From positions 37,243,701 through 37,307,700 of the forward strand of contig NC_030678.2 of assembly GCF_000004195.4 (NCBI RefSeq): a DNA stretch of 64,000 nt. Reading direction: 5' to 3'. Made by a program: the position numbers and the translations under genes. Positions 46,094 to 57,652 of the stretch are shown here, one piece after another. This DNA comes from Xenopus tropicalis. Lineage: Eukaryota; Chordata; Amphibia; Anura; Pipidae. The notes beneath the pieces are model-generated. The model saw only the letters and a list, made by a program, of their open reading frames with translations. It ran no database searches and had not been told where the DNA came from. The first letter of the stretch is position 1; each line of letters begins with the position of its first letter.

Positions 46094-46418
46094 CAGGTAT
46101 GAGACCCATTATCCAGAATGCTCGGGACCTGGGATTTTCCGGATAAGGGATATTTCCTTAATGTGGATCTCCATAACTTAAGTCTGCTAAAAATAATTTA
46201 AATATTAAATAAACCCAATAGGTTTGTTTTGCCTCCAATAAGAATTAATTATATCTTAGTAGGGATCAAGTACAGGTACTGTTTTATTATTACAGAGAAA
46301 AAGGGAATCATTTTGAAAAATTAGAATTATTTGCTTATAATGGAGTCTACGAGATGGCCTTTCTATAATTCAGAACTTTCTGGATAACTGGCTTCCGGGA
46401 TAAGGGATCCCATACCTG
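46094..46418. mobile_element. CAGGTATGGGA-family MITE
   Basis: Inverted ends CAGGTATGAGACCCATTATCC and GGGATCCCATACCTG flanked by TA. It inserted in the TA tract that ends the Penelope-like tail. The body matches 13947-14274. Confidence 0.85.
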
Positions 46419-46420
46419 TA

Positions 46421-47184
46421 TATATATTAATACAATAATAGTATGTATGTGTCCTAAAACATCTTCAGACAAATATTACTTGATGCTTTGCATTGCATTT
46501 GAATAAAAAATTCTAACTTTAGAGAAAAAACTCCATGATGCTATTTTTATCTAGCATACTTAAACCTATATGTAAATGTTGCCTCTAATCTAATTTGAAT
46601 ATATTATATGTTTAATTTGAATATATTATACTATGTAAATCAACGTATTCCAGTAAATTTCTCCTGTCTGCCATTACAAGTTACATAGATGCCCTGAATA
46701 TTCCATTGTTTAATGAAAAATTGGATATATTCATGATATATTCTCATTAAGTATTCTATTTTGTAGGGCGCTGAAATAGCTTCCCTGTATATAAAAGCAT
46801 GCAATTATAAAATGAATGTACCTAGTTGCTATTTTTTATTACACTCACTGCAGTTTCAGATATTTCAGCAATGAAATAGGCCATTGTTAAGTGAAAATGG
46901 AAAAAGTCACCTGGCACAGAATGCACCAGAATACTTTTCTGATACCTACCATGTTGTACTAGATATTTCACACATTTGTGTGCATTCAGACAGCTTGTAT
47001 CTCAGCAACATAGCTGATCACAGGATACAGCGTGTTCAGGGATTTTTACATTTACAATGTATCCTTGTGCAGTATAAAGCAGAGTTCATAAAGCTATCTT
47101 AGGTGGAAATCCAAAGAGAACTCCAGCTGTGGTTCAAAGTTCTGTTGTTATAATTAATACATAGATCAGCTGTAAAGTATATCA
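46421..47184. other. Non-coding sequence, nothing recognised
   Basis: A 14-bp phrase 'aatttgaatatatt' is duplicated near 46590-46630. No gene is supported. Confidence 0.4.
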
Positions 47185-47480
47185 ATAAGGTAGGATATTA
47201 TGAATAGTGCATGTCTGAGGCAAAAACAAAGCAAAGATGCAGGGAATACAGGGTTATGCGAGATAGCTCTTAGTACAAGTTGCCCCAGGGACTGGTCCGA
47301 TTGCCATCTTGGAGTTAGGAAGGAATTTTTTCCCCTCTGCTGCAAATTAGAGAGGCTTCAGATGGGTTTTTTTGCCTTCCTCTGGATCAACTAGTAGTTA
47401 GGCAGGTTATATATAGGCATTAAGGTTGAACTTGATGGACGTATGTCTTTTTTCAACCCAACTTAATATGTAACTATGTA
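47185..47480 (+). mobile_element. LINE/SINE 3' tail (CR1-like)
   Basis: Ends with 'ggttgaacttgatggacg', 'cttttttcaacccaactta' and 'tatgtaactatgtaac', the plus-strand form of the tail seen on the minus strand at 35803 and 51890. The upstream part 'gccccagggactggtccg' and 'ggaaggaattttttcccc' is a typical frog repeat by recognition. Confidence 0.65.
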
Positions 47481-48012
47481 ACTATGCTGGAAAAGATATG
47501 TATGCTTTAAAATGCTAATTATCAAAGTAGCCACATTTATGATTCATAGAAGATAATAATGTGGAATTCGAGCCACAAAAATGCTAACCTTTGTAGAGGA
47601 AAATATATGCATTTATCATAGTGACTTGAGGAGAGTGCTTGATACAGTATGAATGGGTATGCTCACTCAGCTTGTTTCCATCAAGGGTGTCAAGGACCTT
47701 GGGTCCAAACAAAAGAAAATGATCCAAAAGATAAAGAAAAAAGTGGAGTCATGGAGCATGGAATTTTACAAGATAAGGCATGATATTACAGGAAAACACA
47801 TTTTCCACATTGTCTTGATCTAGTCAAGATCTAGCCATCTGTAGAAACAATACAAAATAAACAAAAAACTAGCATTGTTTAATTCAGTGGAAAGTGGGGA
47901 TTGATATTACCCTTACTTTGTATATTATAACTTTACATACATATAAGTAGGTCCATTTAAAAATATCTGTAGTAATAAGTCAAATCATTTGGGCTTGTGT
48001 TTTGTTTTTTTT
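47481..48012. other. Non-coding sequence, nothing recognised
   Basis: 'atgtcaagatctagccatc' type inverted pieces occur near 47815-47835 ('cttgatctagtcaagatctag'). No gene. Confidence 0.4.
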
Positions 48013-48140
48013 CTGAATTGAGAAAGCCAGTTGGATGACTGGTGAAACGTCTTGAAAAAAAACAAACAAACAAACAACCATTAAAACAACTATTAATACA
48101 GATATACCATGGCCTGGATGAATGAGAATCTTCACAAACA
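48013..48140 (+). mobile_element. Penelope-like tail with hammerhead-like fold E
   Basis: TTGAGAA (48018-48024) in the core position, stem II GCCAG/CTGGT (48026-48030 with 48039-48043), GAAACGTC (48044-48051). Stem I is weak ('ctgaa' against 'ttgaa'). An 'aaaaaacaaacaaac' tract and 'ggcctggatgaatgagaatc' follow; the latter recurs at 23161-23200 on the other strand. Confidence 0.55.
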
Positions 48141-50158
48141 TACATTTATTTAAAAACATTTTCCAGATTTTAAACTCTTCCAGCAGGAAAAGAAGGCTCT
48201 GATTTCAATGTAATTACAGGCATTTAGAGCTTTTAGGAGCCAGACCATTTGGGCAAGGAAGCGGGGACAACTGGTTTCTGTGATATGTTGATCAAAGAAA
48301 GGAGCTGCAGGGGGGACAGTTATGAAAAATAGATTGGTTATAGGAAAGGATCCATATCTTCTCTGATCAAGAAATCACATATTTATGAAGAAATCTCGTG
48401 CTTTTAATAGCAAACAGGGCAAGCCTATACCCACCAGTTAGGAAGAATAGTTTCTGCTGTGCTGAAATGTTTATTATCATTCTGGTCACAATATTTTTAA
48501 GAAATACAACTCAACCAGAACAATCCCACTTATGCTCCAGTGCTAATAATGTTCCATGAATCCGCATGTTCTATAACTTGGGTGCAAATAATGCCCCGAG
48601 TCCTGCACTGGCGTAGAAGCACACAAGGATTCCCAATCCACAAACGCAGCTCTACAAAGGCATCTGTGTATTTTGAAAAATTATCTGTTATAGAGAACAG
48701 AGAGATAATCATATTAGGTTTCTATTGCTGTTAATTATAAATGGGGCAGCGCCTGCCCTATAGGGCAGGCAGATTATGGCACACACAGGCAGCAAACAGT
48801 GACACAATGCTGGCACTGCTCCTACAGTCTGCACAATAACTATATATGACAAAACTATTTAATTGCAGTACCACCTCAGTATATGTTCTTTTTATAGTGT
48901 GCAGGGTTTATTTGTGAGTTTCTACTGCTGAGGTGTGAAGAGGTGAACAATGTGGGTGATTACAGTCTGAGCCTGAGGTGTGAACACTGCAGAGGGTGAA
49001 CAATGTAGGGATTAAAAAGTGTGAACAAGACAGGGGATTATATGTTTAAATAATACAGGGGGTTTACACCCTGAATCAGAGGTGTGAACCATGCAGGGGG
49101 CCAGTACTGATACCATTTAAAGCTTACACAAAGGTAAGCTATCAAAGCAGCCAGACAGGTGGGGCCCACACAGAGGGTGATTGCGGGCCGCCAGTTATAC
49201 AGCACTGGTGTACAGTATGTACAGTTATGAAGTATAAAGAAGGCTGATGGTAATACATACTTTCAAGCTATTAGTTAACATTCCAAACATGTCTCAATGT
49301 TTTCATGCAACCGAGGAAGAACATACGCAAACTCTTTTAAAAATGCAGATGACGCATATTTGTATCATTCTAGAACAATAGACTGGGATTTTTTTCTGCA
49401 TCAAGATGCAAATACATTAATAACTTCAAATGCCCCATAAATATTGCAATACAGTCAAGTTCTTTCTTAAAAAACACTGCAGTAGTCATTATTTAAATTA
49501 AAACATGACTTATACAAATAAAATATAAGGCCATTATATTTTATATTTTCTAGAAATGTTTCTACTTTATCATATTGAATGTGAATTTAGCAAGGAGCGA
49601 CTTTGAATAATGCTCATCTTAGTCAGTGAGCCGTCACATCATGAATGACTGTTATATAGTAATCTTGTGCTCTTTAATTACTGTGGACAGATGAAAACCA
49701 AATGTTAGATATGAATTTATTCAAAGACTATTCAATTTCCTTTGGCTATATCTTGCATTGCCTAGATATATTACGTGCATTCTAAATAAAACTGACTCAT
49801 TTACATTGCACAAAAAAGCATCTCTGAGGCAAAATGGACGCATCTGCAAAATTCCTAGGGGAAATAATTTCAATGCCATTGTACATTTACTGCAGTGATA
49901 TTTAAGCAACATGGATATATATACATGGGCGTAAGTCAATATGTATAAGTGCATGGCTCCAGAAATATCAGATTTAATTATGTGTTGAACCCAGTTCAGA
50001 ATATGTTCAGAATAAATGTATATAGTAACATAATACGATGATAGGGAAGGCTGAAAAAATAGTGTTCAAATCTTTTTTTCCTATTTGTTGGTGAAAAATA
50101 TTTAGGGCACTACTTAGGGTAAAATGGGATGAAGCGTAGATCAGGGACAATAAGCTAT
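48141..50158. other. Non-coding; degenerate 'ggtgtgaac' repeats at 48930-49110
   Basis: Between 48930 and 49110 the phrase 'gaggtgtgaaca' with 'tgcagggg' recurs about five times in diverged form. The rest shows nothing I recognise. Confidence 0.45.
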
Positions 50159-50456
50159 TTAAAGGGGATGTAAAGGCAAACAATATTGCATGTACTGATT
50201 GTAAACTAAAAAACTTGTACCATTTCTTTGAAAAAAAACGATTCTGTGCAGCTGAATTCTCTGTTTGTCTCCTCTCTCTCCTAAAGCTGCATACAGGAAT
50301 CCTTTCCCGACCGGCCGGCCGGCCGGCCAGACTAGTAAGATAACTATCAGCGCTGCTCTGCATTCTAGCGGGCAGGGAAGCAGAGAGGTGAAGTGCAACT
50401 GACTTGGTGGGAACCACCACTGCACTTGCAGGCAGACATGAGCCTTCAGATTAAGA
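50159..50456. mobile_element. T2-like element, left end
   Basis: TTAAAGGGGATGTAAAGGC at 50159 fits TTAAAGGRR. The right end is not recognisable and the copy seems to stop at the Harbinger-like element at 50457. It includes the 18-bp (CCGG) tract at 50311-50328. The frames at 50007-50518 overlap it and are not called. Confidence 0.45.
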
Positions 50457-50838
50457 AGCCCATTTATAAAACTTCTGATTTTAGTGGTTTTAATGTTGTT
50501 TGAAACCACAAATACCAAGTAATATAAAAAACATGCATGAAAAAGAGAGATTTCATATAAGGATATGAAAACCCCATGCTTACAAACAAAGAAACCATGA
50601 AAACCTCTAAAACCACAATCAATAAAGACTGTTCCAATTTGCCTAGGACACCTTCCATTGACTTCTACATGACCTTGACAGCTTTTAGTTTTGTATTAGT
50701 GTTTTTTGTGGTTTTTACACTTAATAAATTACACATTTTTTCAAAGTTAGGAGCAATTAGTATAATCTACGATTGTTAGCACCAAAAAATATGATTCATG
50801 AAAACAAACAACATCTGATTATTAGTAAGTGGGCCCCC
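50457..50838. mobile_element. Diverged Harbinger-like MITE
   Basis: 'gaagcccatttataaaac' and 'ttattagtaagtgggcccc' are inverted-type ends. The body 'cttctgattttagtggttt' is shared with 56222-56280. Confidence 0.5.
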
Positions 50839-51889
50839 AATATATTCTAGTTTCTATACAGTTAGACATCACACCTTTGTGAATAGATTTCCTAAGTTAC
50901 CAGTATTACCAGTATCAAACACACTAAATTATTTTTTTTTATGGGTACAGACTTTAGGATATCCAAATAAATATCCAAAAATAAAATATGATGCTATCTG
51001 GAGCTTTGTATCTAGCAGGGTAACTATAATAATACTCCCTCTTGGGGCTCTTTAATGAGTATATTGTACTTTCAAAAATCTGGGGGCAATTGGCAATGAT
51101 TTGTGCATGTGTATTTTAGGAAAGTTTAAATACTCTGCATTAGTTTCAGATAAACAATTGCTGGCCTATCACAAAGTTGAAAACAACGTATCATATTGTT
51201 TGTGTCATGAAAATCTAATAGTAAGTCCCATAAGCCTCCTTGACTGATATAAAGCAAGGTCATGCACATTTGTGTCCATAATGACACCTGCATTTTGGAA
51301 AAATACAATGAATTGTGAGAAAAAACATAGCAATTGTGCTCAAAATTACACTTTACTCACTGCACTTACAGTCCCATAATACTATACAATTATTGGCCCC
51401 GGTGTCAAATGATCAGATGAGCATAATGTGACCCACTACCTTGGTGGCCATATTGGGCAAAGGTCTAGTTGTTTAATGACTTCACCAAGTGAGCACATAT
51501 TATGTGTAATGTAAAAATGTTCTGTATCACTGAAAAAAAACGTTGTACTTGCACCTTTTGTTTCATAATTATTAACTTAATATGCTACCTGTACTATTGC
51601 TACCACAGCCCATGAATATAAAGTAATAGTTTAATGGATACTATATTTACTGCATGAACCTTGCTATTAGTATGTATAGACTTGTTAACAGACAGTTGAA
51701 CAATTACAAGGACTGTTAGAACCACCTCATACTCAGATGTGGCAGTGCAATGTCCTCACACCATATTTACAGTGCTGGACTTAGGTGTCTGGGGCTGTCA
51801 CCTCAGAAGCCCCCCACCCCAGTTGCAAACTTCCAAACCTACAGGCACATTTTCTCCGCTCCCCACCCATGTGAGTGCACGCTGTACCA
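50839..51889. other. Non-coding sequence; possible hAT end at 51770
   Basis: 'cagtgctggacttaggtgtc' at 51770 may be a decayed hAT-type end. Otherwise nothing is recognised. Confidence 0.35.
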
Positions 51890-52375
51890 CATTACATAGT
51901 TACATAATTAAGTTGTTTTGTAAAAAAGACCAAAGTCCATCAAGTTCAACCCTTCCAAGTGAACCCAGCACACACAAATCGATACTTACCTATCTATACA
52001 CTCACATACATAAACCCTATATACCAACATTAATTCTAACTGTAGATATTAGTATCACAATAGCCTTGGATATTCTGCTTGTTCAAGAACTCATCCAGGC
52101 CCCTTTTATAGGCAGTAACAGAATCTGCCATCACAACATCACTAGGAAGGGCATTCCCCAACCTCACTGCCCCCCTACCCTGATTCATATGAAAGTTCAA
52201 TTCCTCTAATCTAAAGGGGGGCCCTCTGGTGTGTTGAGTGTTTTTATGGGAAAAAAAGAACATCCCCTATCTGCTTATAATCCCCTCTAATGTACTTGTA
52301 CAGAGTAATCATGTCCCCTTGCAGGTGCTTTTTTCCCAAAGAAAACAACCCCAACCTTGATAGTTTGTGATGTTG
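51890..52375 (-). mobile_element. CR1-like LINE 3' region
   Basis: 'acatagttacataattaag', 'gaccaaagtccatcaagttc' and 'ccttggatattctgcttgtt' are the antisense of a well-known frog LINE 3' region. The long frame at 51739-52209 (plus) lies across it and is not a gene. Confidence 0.65.
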
Positions 52376-52440
52376 TGTCACATAGGTCACTTTCTTTAAC
52401 TTACTTCACATTCTTAGGAGGTGAGAGTTGGGGGCTAAGG

Positions 52441-52494
52441 GCCGGGGGCCCACTAGGTTTTTTCCCGGTGTCCCACCAGCCCAGTCCAACCCTG
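52441..52494. mobile_element. Fragment of GC-rich hAT-like MITE
   Basis: 'gggggcccactaggtttttt' and 'cccagtccaaccctg' match the right-hand type end of 43053-43330 with one base changed in the TIR. Confidence 0.55.
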
Positions 52495-53789
52495 TATATT
52501 AATGTGTTTCACCCATACCTGATAAATGGACGATAATCCTCCCTCTTTCAATGAAATACCTACCATAATCCTTCTTTTTTAAGACTTTAAGCACTATAAA
52601 GCAGGACCCTCTTAACCTCCTTTACTACAGTGCTGTCCAACTTATTACATTTAATGGGCCAATTATATCTCAAGCAGCATGTTGGACGACTGCATTTAAT
52701 AAAAAAATTTTTTATTTCATATAGTGAAGGACCTAACTGATCACCATTCATTGGTAATTTGTATGTTTGGTGTATATATATCCTTCTATTGTACAGTCCT
52801 GTGATATGTGTTGATGTATAAAGAATACATTTTATTATTATTAGTATTATATTAATAATACCCACATGTTTCATTTAATAAGTGGTGTCATTCCCATAGC
52901 ATTGGCAGTAAGTGGCAGATTAAAGCGGCAGATCTTGCACATTGGTGGGTTTCTTTTGCAAAATTGGAATTGTCGGATTCATAGGGCATGGAACTCTCAC
53001 CCTTGTTATGAGAGAATGAGCCAAAACTGTATATTGAGCTATTTAAAATGCAGGTTCTGTCAACTCTTTTTGTAAAAAGTCAGTTATAATGTAGATACAA
53101 ACCCATGCAATATAATATAATGTGAATATGTCTCAAGCTACTGTTGGTAAATTAGTTAAGAAAATGAGAGTTATACGGCTGGATTATTATAAACTTTTGC
53201 AGCGCTTGCAGTATATTTAAAACTGATTTGGCGGTTTCCTTCTTTTTCAGCAAAATAACGGAATTTGTCAAAATGATTTTTATGTTATTATATTCATACA
53301 TCCTCATTATTCAAATGTCACTGAATACACACTCTGACAGTCATATATAAATTTGTATTTTTAAAAGGCAAAAAATAATAATGTGAGAATTCTTTTATGT
53401 TTTAGCTTGGGGAGACCTAGGAATTATTATTAAACTAAATAGATCCTATTTAAAGAAAAGCAGGAAAGTTGTCAGATTTTAGTATTATTTCTTCACTTTT
53501 TCAAAATGTTGGGCTAGCAATAAAAAGATATACAGCTAGGAAGCAGCATTATGGGTAGAAATATGCCTCTGTATAGTAACCTCAGACAAAATAAAACACA
53601 GTTACAGAACCTCAAGGTATAGAGGTAAAGTGTCTCATGCAAATCTATGGGAGACTGTTCTAGGGTCTTTGGCTCTATAATTTTTGGCTACATAAACACG
53701 TGGCATTAAAATCACACAAAAGCACCATTTGCCATTACCATTTTTTGATGTTTAATTACCACATGAAAGTCTCATATAAGTACAAATGG
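52495..53789. other. Non-coding sequence, nothing recognised
   Basis: AT-rich; no gene or repeat terminus recognised. Confidence 0.4.
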
Positions 53790-53929
53790 TGATCAACATT
53801 TTTTGCCAGGCATGGATTTGCAGCAAAATTCCATGTTTCACCATTGACAATTTTGTTTTGTGAAACTGCAACAAAATATAGCTGTGAAAATTCTCAGTGA
53901 GAGACTTCAATGTGTTTTGTGAATTTTCC
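53790..53929. mobile_element. TAGTGATG-family MITE fragment
   Basis: 'ggtgatcaacattttttgcc', 'aggcatggatttgcagc' and 'catgtttcaccattgacaa' are family phrases. It is cut by the TTAA-flanked element at 53930. Confidence 0.55.
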
Positions 53930-54400
53930 TTAAAGGAGAAGGAGTCATTTTGGCATTATACTGGCAATACATTTGCCACATTAGTGCCACCTAGAACGCT
54001 ATATTTATTCTGCAGAAAGCATTACCATACCTGTGTAAAGAGCCCTAGAAGCTCCCTCTGTTTGTTTAAGATCGCAGCTGACATTTTAGCTTGGTCTTCA
54101 TAGCTTTCTGTTGCAGTTCTAGCCATTATAGCTCAGATTACATATTCCTAAGGGGGGGGGGAAGTGAGTTTATGAATTCTTAATGAGGGGGGGAGCAGGT
54201 GAGGGGAGAGAGGAGAGAACTGTGCAGACTCTGGCCTCAGTAATGAAGGATTTTTTGAGAGAAAACGTCAGATATCCAAGAACATGCTTACAAAAAAAAG
54301 AGACAATAAATCCTGTGTTGCTTTTTATAGAGGACTCAGTGCAGCATTACTGTAAGTGCTTATGGCTGTATTTACATAGACCTTTCTGATAAAGCTTACT
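53930..54400. mobile_element. T2-like MITE, right end lost
   Basis: TTAAAGGAGAAGG at the left. The body matches 9965-10443 ('cattttggcattatactgg', 'gccacattagtgccacc', 'cattaccatacctg'). The right CTTTCCTTCTCCTTTAA end is missing after 'aaagcttacttact'. Confidence 0.65.
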
Positions 54401-55749
54401 TACTAATTCTTCGGAGATGCAAAAAAATAGATTTGCAAAAATCAGAAGGACAGACACCCCGCTGATTACAGTTGTATTCTTTGGCACTCTCAGTTAAGAA
54501 GCTAGACATAACATAGTTCTATTCTATTTATAGACTGCCTCTCAGACAACAGAGGGCTTATTTTCAAGCTCAATTGACCACATGAGCAGTTTGCAAAGTG
54601 CAATGCAAGCCATGTTTTTTTTTTACCCAAAATGCATTGTTTTCCCCATAATCCTAGTCTGGCCTGACTGGCAATCTGTGGATCCTGGCAAATACTATAG
54701 GGACAACTGTAAAATGCCATAGACAGTCACTAATTTTTGGGCTGGTGGGGGGCTGTTTGGGCCTCTGTGTATTTGAAATGCCAGGGTCTAGTTTGATCCT
54801 AAATCCAGAATTCACCTTACGCATTTGTAGCATTAAAACAAGCACAGTTGTTTGCTTTGGGTGCAAGTATATATTTTTATGCTCATTCATACACAACTGC
54901 ACCTTTTTTCCTCACAGACAAAACCAGTATTGTTGGTTGGTTTCCTGCTGCCTTCTGTTACTTGGAGTTTTTGCCTTTACTAACTGGGTATTCTGTAATA
55001 ACATATATACAATTCCAAGCTTTTGGTATTATTAATATATACAGCGTTTAATAAGGTATTATATTTAAGACATTATAGATGTAACATCTAAAAAAAAAAT
55101 CTCTAGCTGGAAATTCAAAATCTAATTATTAAAGAGTCTGAGGCTAGGTACAGGGGTCTTGGCGAGGGTTTATTTAATAGATTACTGGATTATTACTGTG
55201 TTTGCCATAGTTACAAAAAAATGGGTTTTGCTAATGTGACACCTTTTATTGGCTAAGTTAATTACTGTATGTAAAAACAAGCTTTCATTATGTTTAATAT
55301 TTAAAACTTTTCATCGAGATTAATATTTGGAGGATATTATAATGATTTGAAACTGGAAAGACGCAGGGTGCAGTTCACATCACAGGATTAGTCTCACATG
55401 GTAATGAAATGTCAACTAAAATAAATGAATTATGAATAAGGTAAACATCTACCGATAATCCTGAATACTGGGCACCAAATTTGCTGAATCTCTAGTAGTG
55501 ATGTAAAATGGCCATATGATAGAACCTGGTTTCCATGTTCAGATACATACACTTCAGAGAATAGATCTTTTTTTTATTTTTTATATCCCTTTTTCTTCTA
55601 CCTCTTTCCAGCTTTCAAATGCTGACCCCAGTAACCAAAATACTATTATGTTATGGGGCTACAGCTTTATTGTTATTGTTACCTATCTTTTAGACCTTCT
55701 ACCTTTTAAACCACTTTTATGTGGATGCTATGGTAAATTGGGCCATAAT
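54401..55749. other. Non-coding sequence, nothing recognised
   Basis: No gene or repeat terminus recognised. The overlapping frames at 54654-55051 lack domain support. Confidence 0.4.
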
Positions 55750-56185
55750 TAGTGATGGGCGAAATGTTTCGCCAGGCATGGATTCGCGGTGAATTTCCAC
55801 GTTTCGCCATTGGCGGATTGTTTTGCGAAATGGATGAAAAAATTTGCTGCGGGAAAATTCTCCGCACATCCAAAAATTGGCGCGGGCGACGAAATAATAG
55901 CCATGCAGCAAAATAATAGCCATGCGGCGAAATAATAGCAGCGGGCGACGAAATAATAGCCATGGGCGACGAAATAATAGCCGCGGGCGACGAAATAATA
56001 GCCATGCGACAAAATAATAGCCACGCGACTAAATAATAGCTGTGCATGACGAAATAATAGCCCCGGGTGACAAAAGAATAGCCGTGCGACAAAATAAAAG
56101 CTGCGGGCGACAATTTTTTTTGCCGCACGACATTTTCGCCGTTTCACGAATTTTTCGCCGTTTTGCGGATCTTTTGAAAGATTTC
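55750..56185. mobile_element. TAGTGATG-family MITE with expanded internal minisatellite
   Basis: Starts TAGTGATGGGCGAAATG with 'gccaggcatggattcgcgg' and 'cgtttcgccattggcgg'. From about 55880 to 56115 it holds about 11 units of a 19-22 bp repeat built on 'gcgacgaaataatagcc'. The far end near 'cgccgttttgcggatc' lacks the expected CATCACTA. Minus-strand frames across it only translate the repeat. Confidence 0.7.
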
Positions 56186-56221
56186 CTGTGGTGAGATCTA
56201 ATCTACACATATACAACTAAA

Positions 56222-56285
56222 GGCCAGATTTATCAACATTCTGATTTTAGTGGTTAGTGAAACCATAAAAAGGCAGATTGTTTAA
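56222..56285. mobile_element. Harbinger-like MITE end fragment
   Basis: 'aggccagatttatcaacatt' followed by 'ctgattttagtggtt' matches the left part of 50457-50838. Confidence 0.45.
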
Positions 56286-56600
56286 TACTTAATACGATCT
56301 TCCTTTCCTAGACAAACTCCATGTCACTGCTGAATGGGATAGTCCCACCCCCTGCTCCCATCAGAAGGACCCTCCCCAAATCTTTTTGCTAAACTAAGCA
56401 ATCCTTATGACATATAGGCTTCAGAAATTCCTGCTGTGTGTATCAGAGACAATAATTTTTAGCCTTGATAAAGCATACCTACCGCAGGGAGAACCCTGCC
56501 ATGTAAAACTCATACATCTCTTTGCTTCATTGATTAAGCACTACCTTGTCCCAAGAGCATTGCATTTGGCTAAATTTGTAATAAGACAATCAGATATAGT
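56286..56600. other. Non-coding sequence, nothing recognised
   Basis: No gene or repeat terminus recognised. Confidence 0.4.
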
Positions 56601-56812
56601 TGTATTAGACATGGACTCCTTCCTGCTGTGTCTCATACCACATGGCACTTATTCCCTGTGCATTTATTTATATTTATTGTATTTATTTATTATAACACTT
56701 GTCCTCCCTGTGTGTAATTTTGTATTTTGCAAAATTGTACAGCGCTGCGTACCCTTGTGGCGCTTTATAAATAAAGTTATACATACATACAGTACATACA
56801 TACATATACAAC
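56601..56812 (+). mobile_element. LINE/SINE 3' tail and CATA microsatellite
   Basis: 'ttgtacagcgctgcgtac' and 'ggcgctttataaataaag' form a typical vertebrate retroposon tail, ending in 'tacatacatacagtacatac' repeats. Confidence 0.5.
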
Positions 56813-56859
56813 CAAGTCCCTGAATCACAGCAATATGTAGTAAACAGCTTAGATTAGTT

Positions 56860-57260
56860 GCTGCCTGGAGCAAGCATATATAATAGTATAGCACCCACAA
56901 AGCCCAGTGCCCTACATCCATTAGGCTACTGGAATTGGAGCATATTGCCTGCAAGTTCCATAACCTACTGTATATGGCTAGTGGTTTTAGGTGCCAGAGC
57001 TCAGTACACTATTGAGCTAATTGCCAAAACATAGCACACTGTGGGTTAGCACAGGAAGACATTGCATGCAGGCCCAGTTACCTATATCGAATAGGGTTAC
57101 TGGCCTCAGATGAGCAAGCAATTAGGCAGAGCTCATCACACTGCAAGCCAGCATTGGAACACATTACCTGCAAGCCCAGTGATCTATATCTATTAGGGCT
57201 ACTGGTTTCAGGTGAACATTTATTTAGAGCTCAGCACACTGCAGAACAGAATAGGAACAC
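56860..57260. repeat. Degenerate tandem repeat, about 100-bp unit
   Basis: Units contain 'cccagttacctatatcgaat' or 'cccagtgatctatatctatt', then 'agggctactggtttcaggt', 'agagctcagcacactgca' and 'ggaacacattacctgcaag'. The two clearest units start at 57073 and 57175, 102 bp apart. One or two more decayed units lie to the left. Confidence 0.6.
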
Positions 57261-57343
57261 ATACCTTATCTGCTTCTTATTATCAGTACTAACCTATACA
57301 TTTTATGTATCTAATCACTGGTAAGTCAAAGGACCCGCTTGTA

Positions 57344-57649
57344 CAGGTATGGCATCTAGAAAGCTCTGAATTACGGAAAGCCTGTCCCCCATAGACTCCA
57401 TTTTAATCAAATAATTCAGATTTTTAAAATTGATTTCCTTTTTCTCTGTAATAATAAAACAGTACCTTGTACATGATCCCAACTAAGATATAATTAATCC
57501 TTATTGGAGGCAAAACAATCCTATTGGGTTTAATTAATGTTTGATTGTTTTTTTAGTAGACTTAAGGTATGAAGATCTAAATGACGGAAATACCCCTTAT
57601 CCAGAAAAGCCCTGGTCCCGAGCATTCTGGATAATGGGTCCTATCCCTG
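57344..57649. mobile_element. CAGGTATGGGA-family MITE, reverse orientation
   Basis: Ends CAGGTATGGCATCTAG and GGATAATGGGTCCTATCCCTG. The body is the reverse complement of 46094-46418 ('cctggtcccgagcattctgg', 'cttaaggtatgaagatc'). Confidence 0.75.
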
Positions 57650-57652
57650 TTA

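Noticed and set aside
51739..52209. Plus-strand frame of 156 codons
   Set aside because: It is antisense to a CR1-like LINE 3' region that is non-coding in the element.
55706..56216. Minus-strand frames of 140 and 155 codons
   Set aside because: They run through the minisatellite inside a MITE, and two frames are open at once because of the repeat.
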